NCBI GenBank assembly: GCA_937891085.1
Contig: CALAEY010000106.1
Coordinates: forward strand, 1 to 25,802
Length of the DNA: 25,802 nt
Direction of reading: 5' to 3'
Origin: an uncultured Prevotellaceae bacterium
Lineage (GTDB): Bacteria; Bacteroidota; Bacteroidia; Bacteroidales; Bacteroidaceae
The position numbers and the translations under genes are program-made. The first letter of the stretch is position 1. Each line of letters opens with the position of its first letter. Below the pieces are notes generated by a model. The model was not told the DNA's origin. It saw only the letters and a program-made list of their open reading frames with translations, and made no database searches. Shown here piece after piece: positions 1 to 7,108 of the stretch.

Positions 1-11
1 TTATTCCTATT

Positions 12-847
12 TTATGTTAAATTATGCAAGTGCGCCATCACTTGCGAAACTTTAGTAATATTATAAGGACGAGTAACCACGAAGTTAGGCGACTGGTAAT
101 CTATTCCAGCTGTCATCTCACCTACAAAGCTATCATTATCGTCTAATAGTGTTGCAATACAGTTTCTCATGAATACAACATGATCAGGTCTTCCAATAAT
201 AATAAAATAATAGGGAGATTCTTCCCATACATTTCTTTGGCTATCAATATAATTAGATGTAGCCCCGACTAACGAAACAGCAGCATCAGTACCTTCGAAG
301 ACATTCCTAATATCGCTCGCATATTGGTCGATAAGTACATTCATATCACTCTTACCCGTAGGACTATATTTCATGTCTGAAACCAAAACTGCAACTTCTC
401 CATTTTCCCAATCTAATGTCTCCAGAAGTGAACTTATCATATAAGGAACTTGGGTGGATGCCGTAGAGACGAAAGAACCATTATTCATTCTCGTTCTAAA
501 AACATCCAAAGTAACTTCTTCAGCTGGTTTATTCTGTGATGTGTAAATATACACGGAATTTACCCAACTGTTGTTTGAAAAGACAGACCAAACATCGCGC
601 TTAAAATTCGTTGTTTGATTAGCTCTGAAAAAGCCATTCATGCTCCCAGAAACCTCAACATAAAACTTAATACTGTTAGGTAGGGATTGGCTAAAATGCT
701 CTAATGTATCAAGAGGATATCCCATCTCGTCAAAACGAGACTCTTCACCCAAAGGATTTAGGGGTTTATTGCAGCTAATAAATAGATTGTAAGAAGAAAA
801 AGAAGAATCTTCTTTTTTATGGATAAAATATACGTGTAACTATTCAT
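12..847 (-). pseudogene. VWA-like lipoprotein, frameshifted at the signal peptide
   Basis: The long frame (open from 752, and back to about 839 without an ATG) encodes a mature-looking domain with FYVEVSGSMNGF, close to the DxSxS metal-site motif of von Willebrand A domains but with Glu in the first Asp position, and a later LVSDMKYSP strand. It lacks its own start. In a different frame, an ATG at 847-845 begins a typical lipoprotein signal peptide (basic KKK, then ILLFLLTIYLLAA) that stops at 760-758. Reading into the long frame near the end of that signal peptide gives a lipobox-like ISC followed by NKPLNPLG, with the Cys at 773-771. One base missing near 776-780 explains this. A -7 box (TAGTTTTG, 882-875) sits just upstream of the ATG. 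The gene is therefore either a recent pseudogene or carries an assembly error. A TTG start at 752 would give a cytosolic protein and is less likely. Base composition is AT-richer than the genes to the right. Confidence 0.65.
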
Positions 848-951
848 ATGGCATTGATTTATTTTCTATTCATGCAAAACTAATAATAATTCAATTAAAA
901 ATAACCATGTATGTTTGTTTTTTTTATATTTTAGCGCAAAAAATAGGAAGG

Positions 952-1809
952 ATGAGTAATAAATCGAATGATACTGCTATATATATTGCAATAGCCGTTT
1001 TTTGTTGTCTATTGTTATCCTTCCCTATATATAGGACATGTAGTGCTAATCGACATGCTAATTTCTCGGAAGAAACGGAAACTTCACAAACCGATGAGGT
1101 TCATCAACTATTCAAAACCTCTGCAATAAGTTATCCTAAAATCTCTGCCAACCTTAAATCGCTTATCCTAGAAAGAAGCAATTATGTGTTATCTTTTAAT
1201 ACAGATTGGAATGTCCCAAACTGGGTTGCTTGGGAGCTCAATACTGAAAAATTGGCAGAAAATGTAAGTCGCAGAGGATTTAATTTTATCCCTGATCCTG
1301 ATTTACCACCAGAAGATGCAGTGCAATGGAATGAATATAGGGGTTCTGGATTATCAAGAGGGCATATGTGTCCTGCTGCTGATAGTAGATGGAGTGCTGA
1401 AGCTATGTCAGAAAGTTTTTATATGACTAATGTTTGTCCTCAAAATACAGAATTAAACAACGGAGACTGGCAAGAATTGGAACGTTCGTGTCGTCGATGG
1501 GTTCAAAGGGAAGGACAATTATTCATAGTTTGTGGTCCTATCTTTTATAAAGACAATAATAATTATATAGGTACAATCCATCGCATTAGGGTTCCAGATG
1601 CTTTTTTTAAAGTTGTCCTTTGCTTAACATCAGATGTACCTAAAGGGATTGGGTTTATATTTAAGAATAAAGAGGGCAACCAAAGAATGGGGGCTTTTGT
1701 AAATACTATAGACGAAGTAGAGCGTATAACTGGTTTTGATTTCTTTTCTGAATTAGATGATAGAATAGAAGAACAAGTAGAAGCAGAATGTGATTTGAAT
1801 TTATGGTAA
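952..1809 (+). CDS. DNA/RNA non-specific endonuclease (NUC1 family), exported
   Basis: Predicted metal-dependent nuclease of the beta-beta-alpha metal (Serratia/NUC1) family. The core motif is LSRGHMCPAAD, the local form of DRGH; its catalytic His codon is at 1363-1365. Downstream FYMTNVCPQNTELN carries the Asn that binds the metal in this family, followed by a GPIF strand. The N-terminus is MSNKSNDTAIYIAIAVFCCLLLSFPIYRT: a hydrophobic stretch that should export or anchor the protein, so it probably acts in the periplasm or outside. I place the start at 952; an in-frame ATG at 907 would add 15 residues with no family support. It is divergent from the VWA-like gene and shares its AT-rich composition. 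The likely role is nucleotide scavenging or a secreted nuclease; a toxin role is not shown. Confidence 0.85.
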   Translation: MSNKSNDTAIYIAIAVFCCLLLSFPIYRTCSANRHANFSEETETSQTDEVHQLFKTSAISYPKISANLKSLILERSNYVLSFNTDWNVPNWVAWELNTEKLAENVSRRGFNFIPDPDLPPEDAVQWNEYRGSGLSRGHMCPAADSRWSAEAMSESFYMTNVCPQNTELNNGDWQELERSCRRWVQREGQLFIVCGPIFYKDNNNYIGTIHRIRVPDAFFKVVLCLTSDVPKGIGFIFKNKEGNQRMGAFVNTIDEVERITGFDFFSELDDRIEEQVEAECDLNLW

Positions 1810-1929
1810 ACCCAGATTGTTTTTACGAAACACCCTGCAATCATATTCTCATTTACCCGCAACATGTTTCCTTTCATTTCAGTTCATTTTATAAATACAT
1901 ATACATATTTAACCTAAACCTTAACTCCT

Positions 1930-2037
1930 ATGAAAAACAAGAAAGAACTTTGGAAATACATCATCCAGCTGGCAGTGGCAATCTTGACCGCCGTAGGCAC
2001 CTCGCTTGGCGTGACCTCCTGCATGAGCATGCTGTAA
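1930..2037 (+). CDS. smalltalk-type small protein (35 aa)
   Basis: The 35-codon reading frame starts MKNKKELWKYIIQLAVAIL and ends GVTSCMSML. A basic, Trp-containing head, one hydrophobic segment (about residues 10-29) and the terminal GVTSC match the small Bacteroidales family annotated as smalltalk protein, whose function is unknown. The TSC could act as a lipobox-like Cys or simply end the membrane helix. From memory, relatives often sit beside an HU-like gene and an N-acetylmuramoyl-alanine amidase gene. Neither is here: the gene stands alone between the nuclease and a strong terminator. Confidence 0.8.
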   Translation: MKNKKELWKYIIQLAVAILTAVGTSLGVTSCMSML

Positions 2038-2128
2038 ACCTATCACTCAATTAAACTCAGTTTAACTCAGTTATATGCACACGCATTTAATCTTAAACTT
2101 CCATCGATGAGTGAAAACCTAAAGAAAG

Positions 2129-2176
2129 AAATCCCGATGCTGGCTCCTAAAAGCCTTGCATCGGGGTTTCCTTTTT
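2129..2176. terminator. Intrinsic terminator, probably bidirectional
   Basis: A 12-bp stem (2129-2140 with 2158-2169, containing TCCCGATGC and GCATCGGGG, one G-T pair) is followed by CCTTTTT on the plus strand. On the minus strand the stem is followed by TTTCTTTCTTT. It sits between the smalltalk gene and the 3' end of the leftward ORF6N gene, so it can end both transcripts. Confidence 0.85.
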
Positions 2177-2177
2177 G

Positions 2178-2750
2178 CTATTTGTCATCTTGAATGAACC
2201 CTATCCTACGGCGTGGTTTCTCCTCCTTCGGCTTGGCTTGCAGCTCTGCAAGGGCTGTGGTGATGGCATCCAGCTGCATGCGGGTTTCCTCATTGATGTC
2301 GTTCTGGTCACAAAGGATGTCATTCACCTCTTTGCTTAAATCAGTTATTCGATGTTCGAGTTCTGATAACTTCATAGGAACAGACAATAGGGAAAGATTT
2401 TGTCTAATGCGAACGAAAACTCTTGTGATGTTGATGCTTGTTTCGATGGCTATCTCGCTTCGCAAAACACTTGATAGCATTAGGGCACCATGTTCAGTAA
2501 AAGCAAAAGGTGGTGAGGATTTAGGACGTTTCGCTCTTGATGTCATCACAAATTGTGATGAGATGAGTGTCCATTCCTCTTTAGAAAGCAGAAACATAAA
2601 GTCCGGTGGGAATCGCTCAATATTTCGTTTGACTGCTTGGTTAAGCACACGCGTTTCTACTGCATACAATTCAGCTAAATCAAAGTCCAGCATGACGCGC
2701 TGACCTCGAATCTCATAGATTTTGTTTTGGATTAATTCAATTTCATTCAT
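2178..2750 (-). CDS. ORF6N domain-containing protein
   Basis: The N-terminal 110 or so residues match the ORF6N domain found in phage and bacterial KilA-N/Roi-like DNA-associated proteins: IYEIRGQRVMLDFDLAELY, then VLNQAVKRNIERFPPDFMF, then SSQFVMTS and FAFTEHGALMLSSVL. The C-terminal part is charged and helical (KLSELEHRITDLSKEVND, about residues 125-145), a likely coiled coil, with a basic KPRRRIGF tail. The start at 2750 (MNEIELIQNKIYEIRG) fits the family and lies 35 nt from a good promoter; an ATG 63 nt upstream overlaps that promoter. Such genes are common single cargo genes in Bacteroidales, often of prophage origin; no other phage gene is nearby. Molecular function is not established. 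Confidence 0.85.
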   Translation of the reverse strand: MNEIELIQNKIYEIRGQRVMLDFDLAELYAVETRVLNQAVKRNIERFPPDFMFLLSKEEWTLISSQFVMTSRAKRPKSSPPFAFTEHGALMLSSVLRSEIAIETSINITRVFVRIRQNLSLLSVPMKLSELEHRITDLSKEVNDILCDQNDINEETRMQLDAITTALAELQAKPKEEKPRRRIGFIQDDK

Positions 2751-2785
2751 TGCCGTTTTTATTTTAATGGTTTGCAATTCGCGGG

Positions 2786-2816
2786 CAAAGATAGTGCAAA
2801 AATCATTCCACACAAA
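2786..2816 (-). promoter_or_regulatory. Promoter of the ORF6N gene
   Basis: TTTG (2816-2813), 19-nt spacer, TATCTTTG (2793-2786) on the minus strand fits the Bacteroides -33/-7 consensus. It lies directly against the left edge of the inverted-repeat element at 2821. Confidence 0.75.
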
Positions 2817-2820
2817 CTAT

Positions 2821-3010
2821 TTAAACCCAAATCGGTCATTAAAAGTACAAAAATCTGTGGTCAAGTCTATAACACCTTGAAAATAAGTTATTTGCAAAAT
2901 CATTTTTCTAATGGCGGTCATTAGAAAAATCAAATTACAAAAGGCTTGTAGCCAATCAGTTACAAAGTCGACCACGAAAATAGCCGTTCTAATGACCGAT
3001 TTGGGTTAAA
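2821..3010. repeat. 184-bp imperfect inverted duplication (MITE-like)
   Basis: Exact 18-bp terminal inverted repeats (2824-2841 AACCCAAATCGGTCATTA; 2990-3007 its complement) enclose a central 12-bp hairpin (2902-2913 with 2919-2930, loop GCGGT). The roughly 90-nt arms also match in between, at GTGGTC and TAAC and at about 25 of 40 positions in the inner part. TTAA occurs at both outer edges (2821-2824, 3006-3009). There is no coding frame. It resembles a non-autonomous miniature element or a large structured RNA. Confidence 0.75.
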
Positions 3011-3015
3011 AGAAT

Positions 3016-3046
3016 AAAAGGACTTTGCTCACGCAAGGTCCTTTTT
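3016..3046. terminator. Intrinsic terminator
   Basis: AAAAGGACTTTGC (3016-3028) pairs with GCAAGGTCCTTTT (3033-3045) around a TCAC loop, with one G-T pair and T-rich flanks on both strands. It most likely ends the leftward speA-argB-sigma-anti-sigma transcript. The stretch 3047-3162 between it and that gene's stop is AT-rich with nothing recognisable. Confidence 0.8.
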
Positions 3047-3162
3047 ATTTAGTTAGCGCTTATGAGATTTTGAGTGAAATGAAACTTCACAGCTTCATTG
3101 AATTAAAATGTTGTTTAATAAAATACACTAACTATACATTATGTTTAAAGCAAATGAAAATG

Positions 3163-3627
3163 TCACTCTTTCAGCACATTCACTACCTCCAAGCTGTCTT
3201 TCTCTGCAATGGCGGCCTCGTCTGTGAGGGCTACCGAGGGTGCGGAGATCTGATTGCCAATGGTATCGGCGGCAATGATGTCTTGCTGACCATCGGTGAA
3301 GGAGTGTTTCAGGACATTGCCCATAAGCAGCAGCAGGGTGATGGCGGCAGCAGCCCTCAGCATAGGCATGAGGCGGGTGAAGAGGGTGACACGACGGGCC
3401 TTGACAACGGGTGCGTCGGAGATCTGTGCCATGACGCGGGCATCAAAGTCGGCACTCAGGCGTGCTTCCGACTGACGCTGCGTATAGACGAACAGGTCAC
3501 GATAGGGTAGCAGGGAGGATGGCACATCGTCCCCGCAGAAGAAGTCACGCAGCTGTGCTTCCTCCTCGACTGTGGTCTCACAGGCCCAGTAGCGTTCCAA
3601 GAGTTGTTCTGCTTGTCTATAGTCCAT
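3163..3627 (-). CDS. Probable anti-sigma factor, single-pass membrane protein
   Basis: This 154-residue protein overlaps the end of the ECF sigma gene by 11 bp, the classic sigma/anti-sigma arrangement. The N-terminal cytoplasmic part (about 1-86) starts with QLLERYWACETTVEEEAQLR, a pattern seen in Bacteroidetes anti-sigma-like proteins (a short sigma-binding helix followed by an acidic helix), without an obvious HxxxCxxC zinc motif. One transmembrane helix spans about 88-106 (MLRAAAAITLLLLMGNVL). The roughly 48-residue C-terminus would be periplasmic and has no recognised sensor fold. The function is inferred from position and topology rather than a strong signature. Confidence 0.7.
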   Translation of the reverse strand: MDYRQAEQLLERYWACETTVEEEAQLRDFFCGDDVPSSLLPYRDLFVYTQRQSEARLSADFDARVMAQISDAPVVKARRVTLFTRLMPMLRAAAAITLLLLMGNVLKHSFTDGQQDIIAADTIGNQISAPSVALTDEAAIAEKDSLEVVNVLKE

Positions 3628-4126
3628 AGCCCTCTGTTTTAATAAACTGCTGCCTGAGCTTCTGCCTGGCTCTGAAGAGGTAGACTTTCACCTGCTCTTC
3701 AGTGAGCTGCAGTGTCGAGGCAATTTCCTGATAACTTTTTCCTTCTACGTCGCGCAGGTGGAAGACGTCGCGTTGCTTCTGGGGCAACTGGCTCACGAAA
3801 TGCCGAAGCATGTCAAGGCGGTCTTTTTCCACCAGCTGGTCATAGGGAGTAGATGCGGAGGAGGCACGATTGTGCGCTTCATTGAGCTCTACATGCTGAG
3901 CGTCTTTCTTCTCGCGGGCATCGAGGGCCAGATTTCTGGCTATCGTGACGCAGAAGGCTTCGATAGACGACTTGCCTGCAAGCTCTGCGCGCTGCTTCCA
4001 TGCGCGGATCAACGTTTCTTGCACGATGTCTTCGGCCTCTTCCCTCAGAAGGGTAATCCTGAAAGCCACCCTGAAGAGTTTGTCTTTCAGTGGGAGAATT
4101 TCTGCTTGAAAGTCGATTTCCTGCAT
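3617..4126 (-). CDS. ECF RNA polymerase sigma factor
   Basis: This 169-residue protein has the two-domain ECF sigma-70 layout. Region 2 lies around residues 15-50 with EEAEDIVQETLIRAWKQ, which binds core polymerase and the -10 element. Region 4 lies around residues 108-160: LPQKQRDVFHLRDVEGKSY, then the helix-turn-helix QEIASTLQLTEEQVKVYLFRARQKLR, which reads the -35 element. It lies 63 nt after argB and is probably co-transcribed with speA and argB; only a weak -7-like box precedes it. Its target genes cannot be read from the window. The overlapping downstream gene is its likely antagonist. Confidence 0.92.
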   Translation of the reverse strand: MQEIDFQAEILPLKDKLFRVAFRITLLREEAEDIVQETLIRAWKQRAELAGKSSIEAFCVTIARNLALDAREKKDAQHVELNEAHNRASSASTPYDQLVEKDRLDMLRHFVSQLPQKQRDVFHLRDVEGKSYQEIASTLQLTEEQVKVYLFRARQKLRQQFIKTEGYGL

Positions 4127-4189
4127 CTCTCTATAACAAAGACGGTTGAAGTGCTGAAAAGTTACAGCGGGTTAGTAAAAAAAATTGCT

Positions 4190-4978
4190 TTAAAGTATAA
4201 TCAGTGTGCCGCCTTGGCCGTCGATGGCGGTGGAGGAGGTGATATATACACGGCTCACTCCTGCATCCAGGGCTCCGAAGGCGTTGTCCATTTTCGGTAT
4301 CATGCCGCTGTTGATGATGCCACTGTCGACCAACTGGCGATACTTGGCTTTGTCTATCGACGGGATGACGCTGGCATCGTCGTTCTCATCAAGGAGCACG
4401 CCTGGCTTCTCGAAGCAATAGACCAAAGTGACATCGAAGTGGTGCGAAAATGCCTTTGCCGTCTCTCCAGCGATGGTGTCGGCATTGGTATTGAGGAGGT
4501 GGCCCTTGCCGTCGTGCGTCAGGGGTGCCATCACTGGCACGATGCCCTGACGGATAAGGCTGCTGAGGTGCTCTATATTGGCTTGCTTCACATCGCCCAC
4601 GAAGCCGTAGTCTATCTCCTTCACGGGACGCTTGTCTGAAAGCAGCACGTTAAGGTCGGCTCCTGTGAGTCCGAGGGCATTGATGCCACGTGCCTGAAGG
4701 CCTGCCACGATGTTCTTATTGATCAGTCCGCCATAGACCATAGTGACCACTTGCAGCATGGCAGCATCGGTGATGCGACGTCCGCCCACCATCTGCGTCT
4801 CGATGCCCAGCTTAGCTGCCATCTTAGTGGCCGAACGCCCTCCGCCATGCACCAGTACTTTATAGCCAGGAATGGCTGCAAAGTCGTCAAGCAGGCACTG
4901 CAGCGTAGCGTCTTCTTCTACTATCTTGCCACCTACCTTGATGACTACCAGAGGTTCTTTGCATTGAACATTGAACAT
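4190..4978 (-). CDS. argB: Acetylglutamate kinase (arginine biosynthesis)
   Basis: Amino-acid kinase fold protein that phosphorylates N-acyl-L-glutamate in the second step of arginine synthesis. Visible signatures are VVIKVGGKI (Lys14, phosphate binding), LVHGGGRSATKMA (glycine loop), GGRRITD, and GLTGADLN. In Bacteroides the arginine pathway is known to run through succinylated intermediates, so the physiological substrate may be N-succinylglutamate; the sequence alone does not settle this. The start codon is the third unit of a TTTAATG/TTCAATG heptamer array (4962-5003), so the first residues (MFNVQC) are repeat-derived and not conserved. It follows speA by 85 nt and precedes the sigma factor, suggesting one leftward transcript. 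Length, 262 aa, is normal. Confidence 0.95.
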   Translation of the reverse strand: MFNVQCKEPLVVIKVGGKIVEEDATLQCLLDDFAAIPGYKVLVHGGGRSATKMAAKLGIETQMVGGRRITDAAMLQVVTMVYGGLINKNIVAGLQARGINALGLTGADLNVLLSDKRPVKEIDYGFVGDVKQANIEHLSSLIRQGIVPVMAPLTHDGKGHLLNTNADTIAGETAKAFSHHFDVTLVYCFEKPGVLLDENDDASVIPSIDKAKYRQLVDSGIINSGMIPKMDNAFGALDAGVSRVYITSSTAIDGQGGTLIIL

Positions 4979-5003
4979 TAAACATTAAACATTAAACGTT
5001 AAA
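4962..5003 (-). repeat. Heptanucleotide array containing the argB start codon
   Basis: Six consecutive 7-mers are read on the minus strand: TTTAACG, three TTTAATG, two TTCAATG. Five contain ATG, in three different frames; only the third unit from the gene side is in frame with argB. Confidence 0.9.
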
Positions 5004-5005
5004 CA

Positions 5006-5065
5006 CTATCCACTATCAACTATCCACTAAAAAACTATCCATTATCCATTAAATAATTATCCATT
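5006..5065. repeat. Short repeat array between speA and argB
   Basis: The unit CTATCCACTA or CTATCCATTA occurs about five times with small gaps, immediately after the heptamer array. Its last copy overlaps the speA stop codon (5064-5066). The 11-mer AATTATCCATT (5055-5065) recurs on the opposite strand at 8734-8744. Confidence 0.75.
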
Positions 5066-6956
5066 ATTCAAGGTAAGTGTACCCATAAAGTCCGGAGCGG
5101 TAGTTGGAGAGGAACTCCTTGCCTTCTTCGAGGGTGATGCGGCCTTCCTTGACCGACTGTGACACCCAAGTTTCCAGCGTACGTACCAACTTCTTGGCAC
5201 TGAACTGGGCATAGTCGAGGGTATCTGCCACCGTCTCACCATCAATCACCTGATCGATGCTGTAGCCCTTAGAATCTACGGACACATGCACGGCATTGGT
5301 ATCTCCAAAGAGGTTGTGCAGGTCGCCGAGGATTTCTTGATAGGCTCCTACGAGGAAGACACCTATATAATAAGAGTCCTTACCCTTCAGGGAGTGCACA
5401 GGCAGATTGTGCGCCACGTGGCCATTGACCACGAAGTTGGCTATCTTGCCATCAGAGTCGCACGTCATATCCTGAATGGTGCAGGTGCGGTCAGGTTTCT
5501 CATCCAGTCGCTGGATAGGCATGATGGGGAATATCTGGTCGATGGCCCAAGAGTCTGTCAGAGACTGGAAGAGGGAGAAGTTGCAGAAGTATTTATCAGC
5601 GAGCAACTTAGGCAGGCCGCGGAACTCATCGGGGGCATGTTTCAGGCTGTTGGCTATCTGGTTGACTTCACGCATGATGCTCCAGTAGAGGCGCTCTATC
5701 TTGGCGCGTGTCTGCAGGTCTACCAAGCCATGACTGAAGAGGTCGAGGGCCTCATAGCGTATCTGCTCGGCATCATGCCATGCTTCCAGCAAGCGGCTCT
5801 GTCCTAAGGTATCCCAGATCTCGTAAAGCTCCTGCAGCAGTTCGTGCTCGTTCTCACCTACCACCTCATTGTCGTCCCAAGAAGGGAGGGTAGCCGTTTC
5901 ATAGACCTCGAACACCAGCACGGAGTGATGGGCAGCCAACGCGCGTCCGCTCTCAGTGATGATGTTAGGGTGTGGGATATTGTTCTTGTCGCTGGCATCT
6001 ACCATGGTAGACACGGCATCGTTGACATACTCCTGAATAGAGTAGTTCACGCTGCCCTCACTGGATGAAGAGCGGGTGCCGTCGTAGTCAACGCCCAAGC
6101 CGCCGCCTATATCGACGAACTCGACGTTGTAGCCCAAGGTGCGCAGCTGCACATAGAACTGTGAGGCTTCACGCAGGGCGGTCTTGATGTGGCGTATCTT
6201 GGTGACCTGACTGCCGATGTGGAAGTGGATGAGCTTGAGGCAGTCGCGCATCTTCTTCTCCTCCAGGAAGTCGAGCGCCTCAAGCAGTTCGCTGCTGGTG
6301 AGGCCGAACTTACTGCCATCGCCGCCGCTCTCTTCCCACTTGCCGCTGCCTGATGAAGCCAGCTTGATGCGAATGCCGATGTTGGGCTTTACGTTCAGTT
6401 GGCGCGCCAACTTGGCGATGAGTTTCAGCTCATTGAACTTCTCCACCACGAGGAAGATGCGCTTACCCATCTTCTGTGCCAGCAGAGCCAGTTCTATGAA
6501 GCTCTCGTCCTTATAGCCGTTGCAGATGATCAGGGAATCAGAATCCATGTTGGTGGCTATCACCGCATGCAGTTCAGGCTTGGAGCCAGCCTCCAGTCCT
6601 AAGTTGTATTTCTTGCCGTGACTGATGATTTCCTCCACCACGGGGCGCATCTGATTCACTTTAATAGGATAGATGATAAAGTTCTCGGCCTTGTACTCAT
6701 ACTCTTCTGCTGCCTTGCGGAAGCAAGAGGAGATTTTCTCGATACGGCTGTCCAGAATGTCTGGGAAACGTATCAGCATAGGTGCCGTGAGATCGCGAAG
6801 CTGAAGCTCATCTACCAGCTCCTTCAAGTCCACCTGTGCCCCGTCTTTACGAGGGGTGACCACCACATGACCTTTGTCATTGATACCAAAGTACGAAGCA
6901 CCCCAACCACTGATGTTGTAGAGCTCTTCTGAATCTTCAATACGCCATTTTCTCAT
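5064..6956 (-). CDS. speA: Biosynthetic arginine decarboxylase
   Basis: PLP enzyme that converts arginine to agmatine at the head of polyamine synthesis. The start MRKWRIEDSEELYNISGWG is typical of SpeA. The PLP lysine is Lys99 in IIYPIKVNQ. LIHFHIGSQ and FVDIGGGLGVDYDGT form the alanine-racemase-like barrel, and MTCDSDG carries the catalytic Cys of the second domain. Length is 630 aa (the E. coli enzyme is about 658), and the end is complete. It is the first gene of the leftward cluster, with its own promoter at 7033-7001. Placing argB directly behind it puts an arginine-making and an arginine-consuming enzyme on the same probable transcript. Confidence 0.96.
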   Translation of the reverse strand: MRKWRIEDSEELYNISGWGASYFGINDKGHVVVTPRKDGAQVDLKELVDELQLRDLTAPMLIRFPDILDSRIEKISSCFRKAAEEYEYKAENFIIYPIKVNQMRPVVEEIISHGKKYNLGLEAGSKPELHAVIATNMDSDSLIICNGYKDESFIELALLAQKMGKRIFLVVEKFNELKLIAKLARQLNVKPNIGIRIKLASSGSGKWEESGGDGSKFGLTSSELLEALDFLEEKKMRDCLKLIHFHIGSQVTKIRHIKTALREASQFYVQLRTLGYNVEFVDIGGGLGVDYDGTRSSSSEGSVNYSIQEYVNDAVSTMVDASDKNNIPHPNIITESGRALAAHHSVLVFEVYETATLPSWDDNEVVGENEHELLQELYEIWDTLGQSRLLEAWHDAEQIRYEALDLFSHGLVDLQTRAKIERLYWSIMREVNQIANSLKHAPDEFRGLPKLLADKYFCNFSLFQSLTDSWAIDQIFPIMPIQRLDEKPDRTCTIQDMTCDSDGKIANFVVNGHVAHNLPVHSLKGKDSYYIGVFLVGAYQEILGDLHNLFGDTNAVHVSVDSKGYSIDQVIDGETVADTLDYAQFSAKKLVRTLETWVSQSVKEGRITLEEGKEFLSNYRSGLYGYTYLE

Positions 6957-7000
6957 TTCCTTGCTATCTCATATATATTAATAATGTGAATAATTGGGGT

Positions 7001-7033
7001 CAAAGATAGTGATAAAATTGCAACTCTCACAAA
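7001..7033 (-). promoter_or_regulatory. Promoter of speA
   Basis: TTTG (7033-7030), 21-nt spacer, TATCTTTG (7008-7001) on the minus strand; the speA ATG is 45 nt downstream. Confidence 0.75.
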
Positions 7034-7047
7034 TTCACCCTTATTAA

Positions 7048-7079
7048 TTTGTTATTACAACAGATTTGTTCTATTTTTG
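7048..7079 (+). promoter_or_regulatory. Promoter of the GH27 gene
   Basis: TTTG (7048-7051), 20-nt spacer, TATTTTTG (7072-7079); the start codon is 30 nt further on. It is divergent from the speA promoter. Confidence 0.8.
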
Positions 7080-7108
7080 TTTCATAAAAACCTTAAAATT
7101 GTTACATC

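Noticed and set aside
1803..2054. 83-codon open frame on the plus strand
   Set aside because: Overlaps the nuclease end and the smalltalk gene in another frame, with no family resemblance.
2107..2190. Short frame starting MSENLKKEIPML
   Set aside because: Runs through the terminator hairpin at 2129-2176 and into the ORF6N 3' end; no similarity seen.
2194..2703. 169-codon open frame on the plus strand
   Set aside because: Antisense to the ORF6N gene, whose domain and promoter are clear.
3758..4639. 293-codon open frame on the plus strand
   Set aside because: Opposite the sigma factor and argB, both of which have clear family motifs; it reads across their boundary.
5286..5807. 173-codon open frame on the plus strand
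   Set aside because: Antisense to speA, no motif or start signal.
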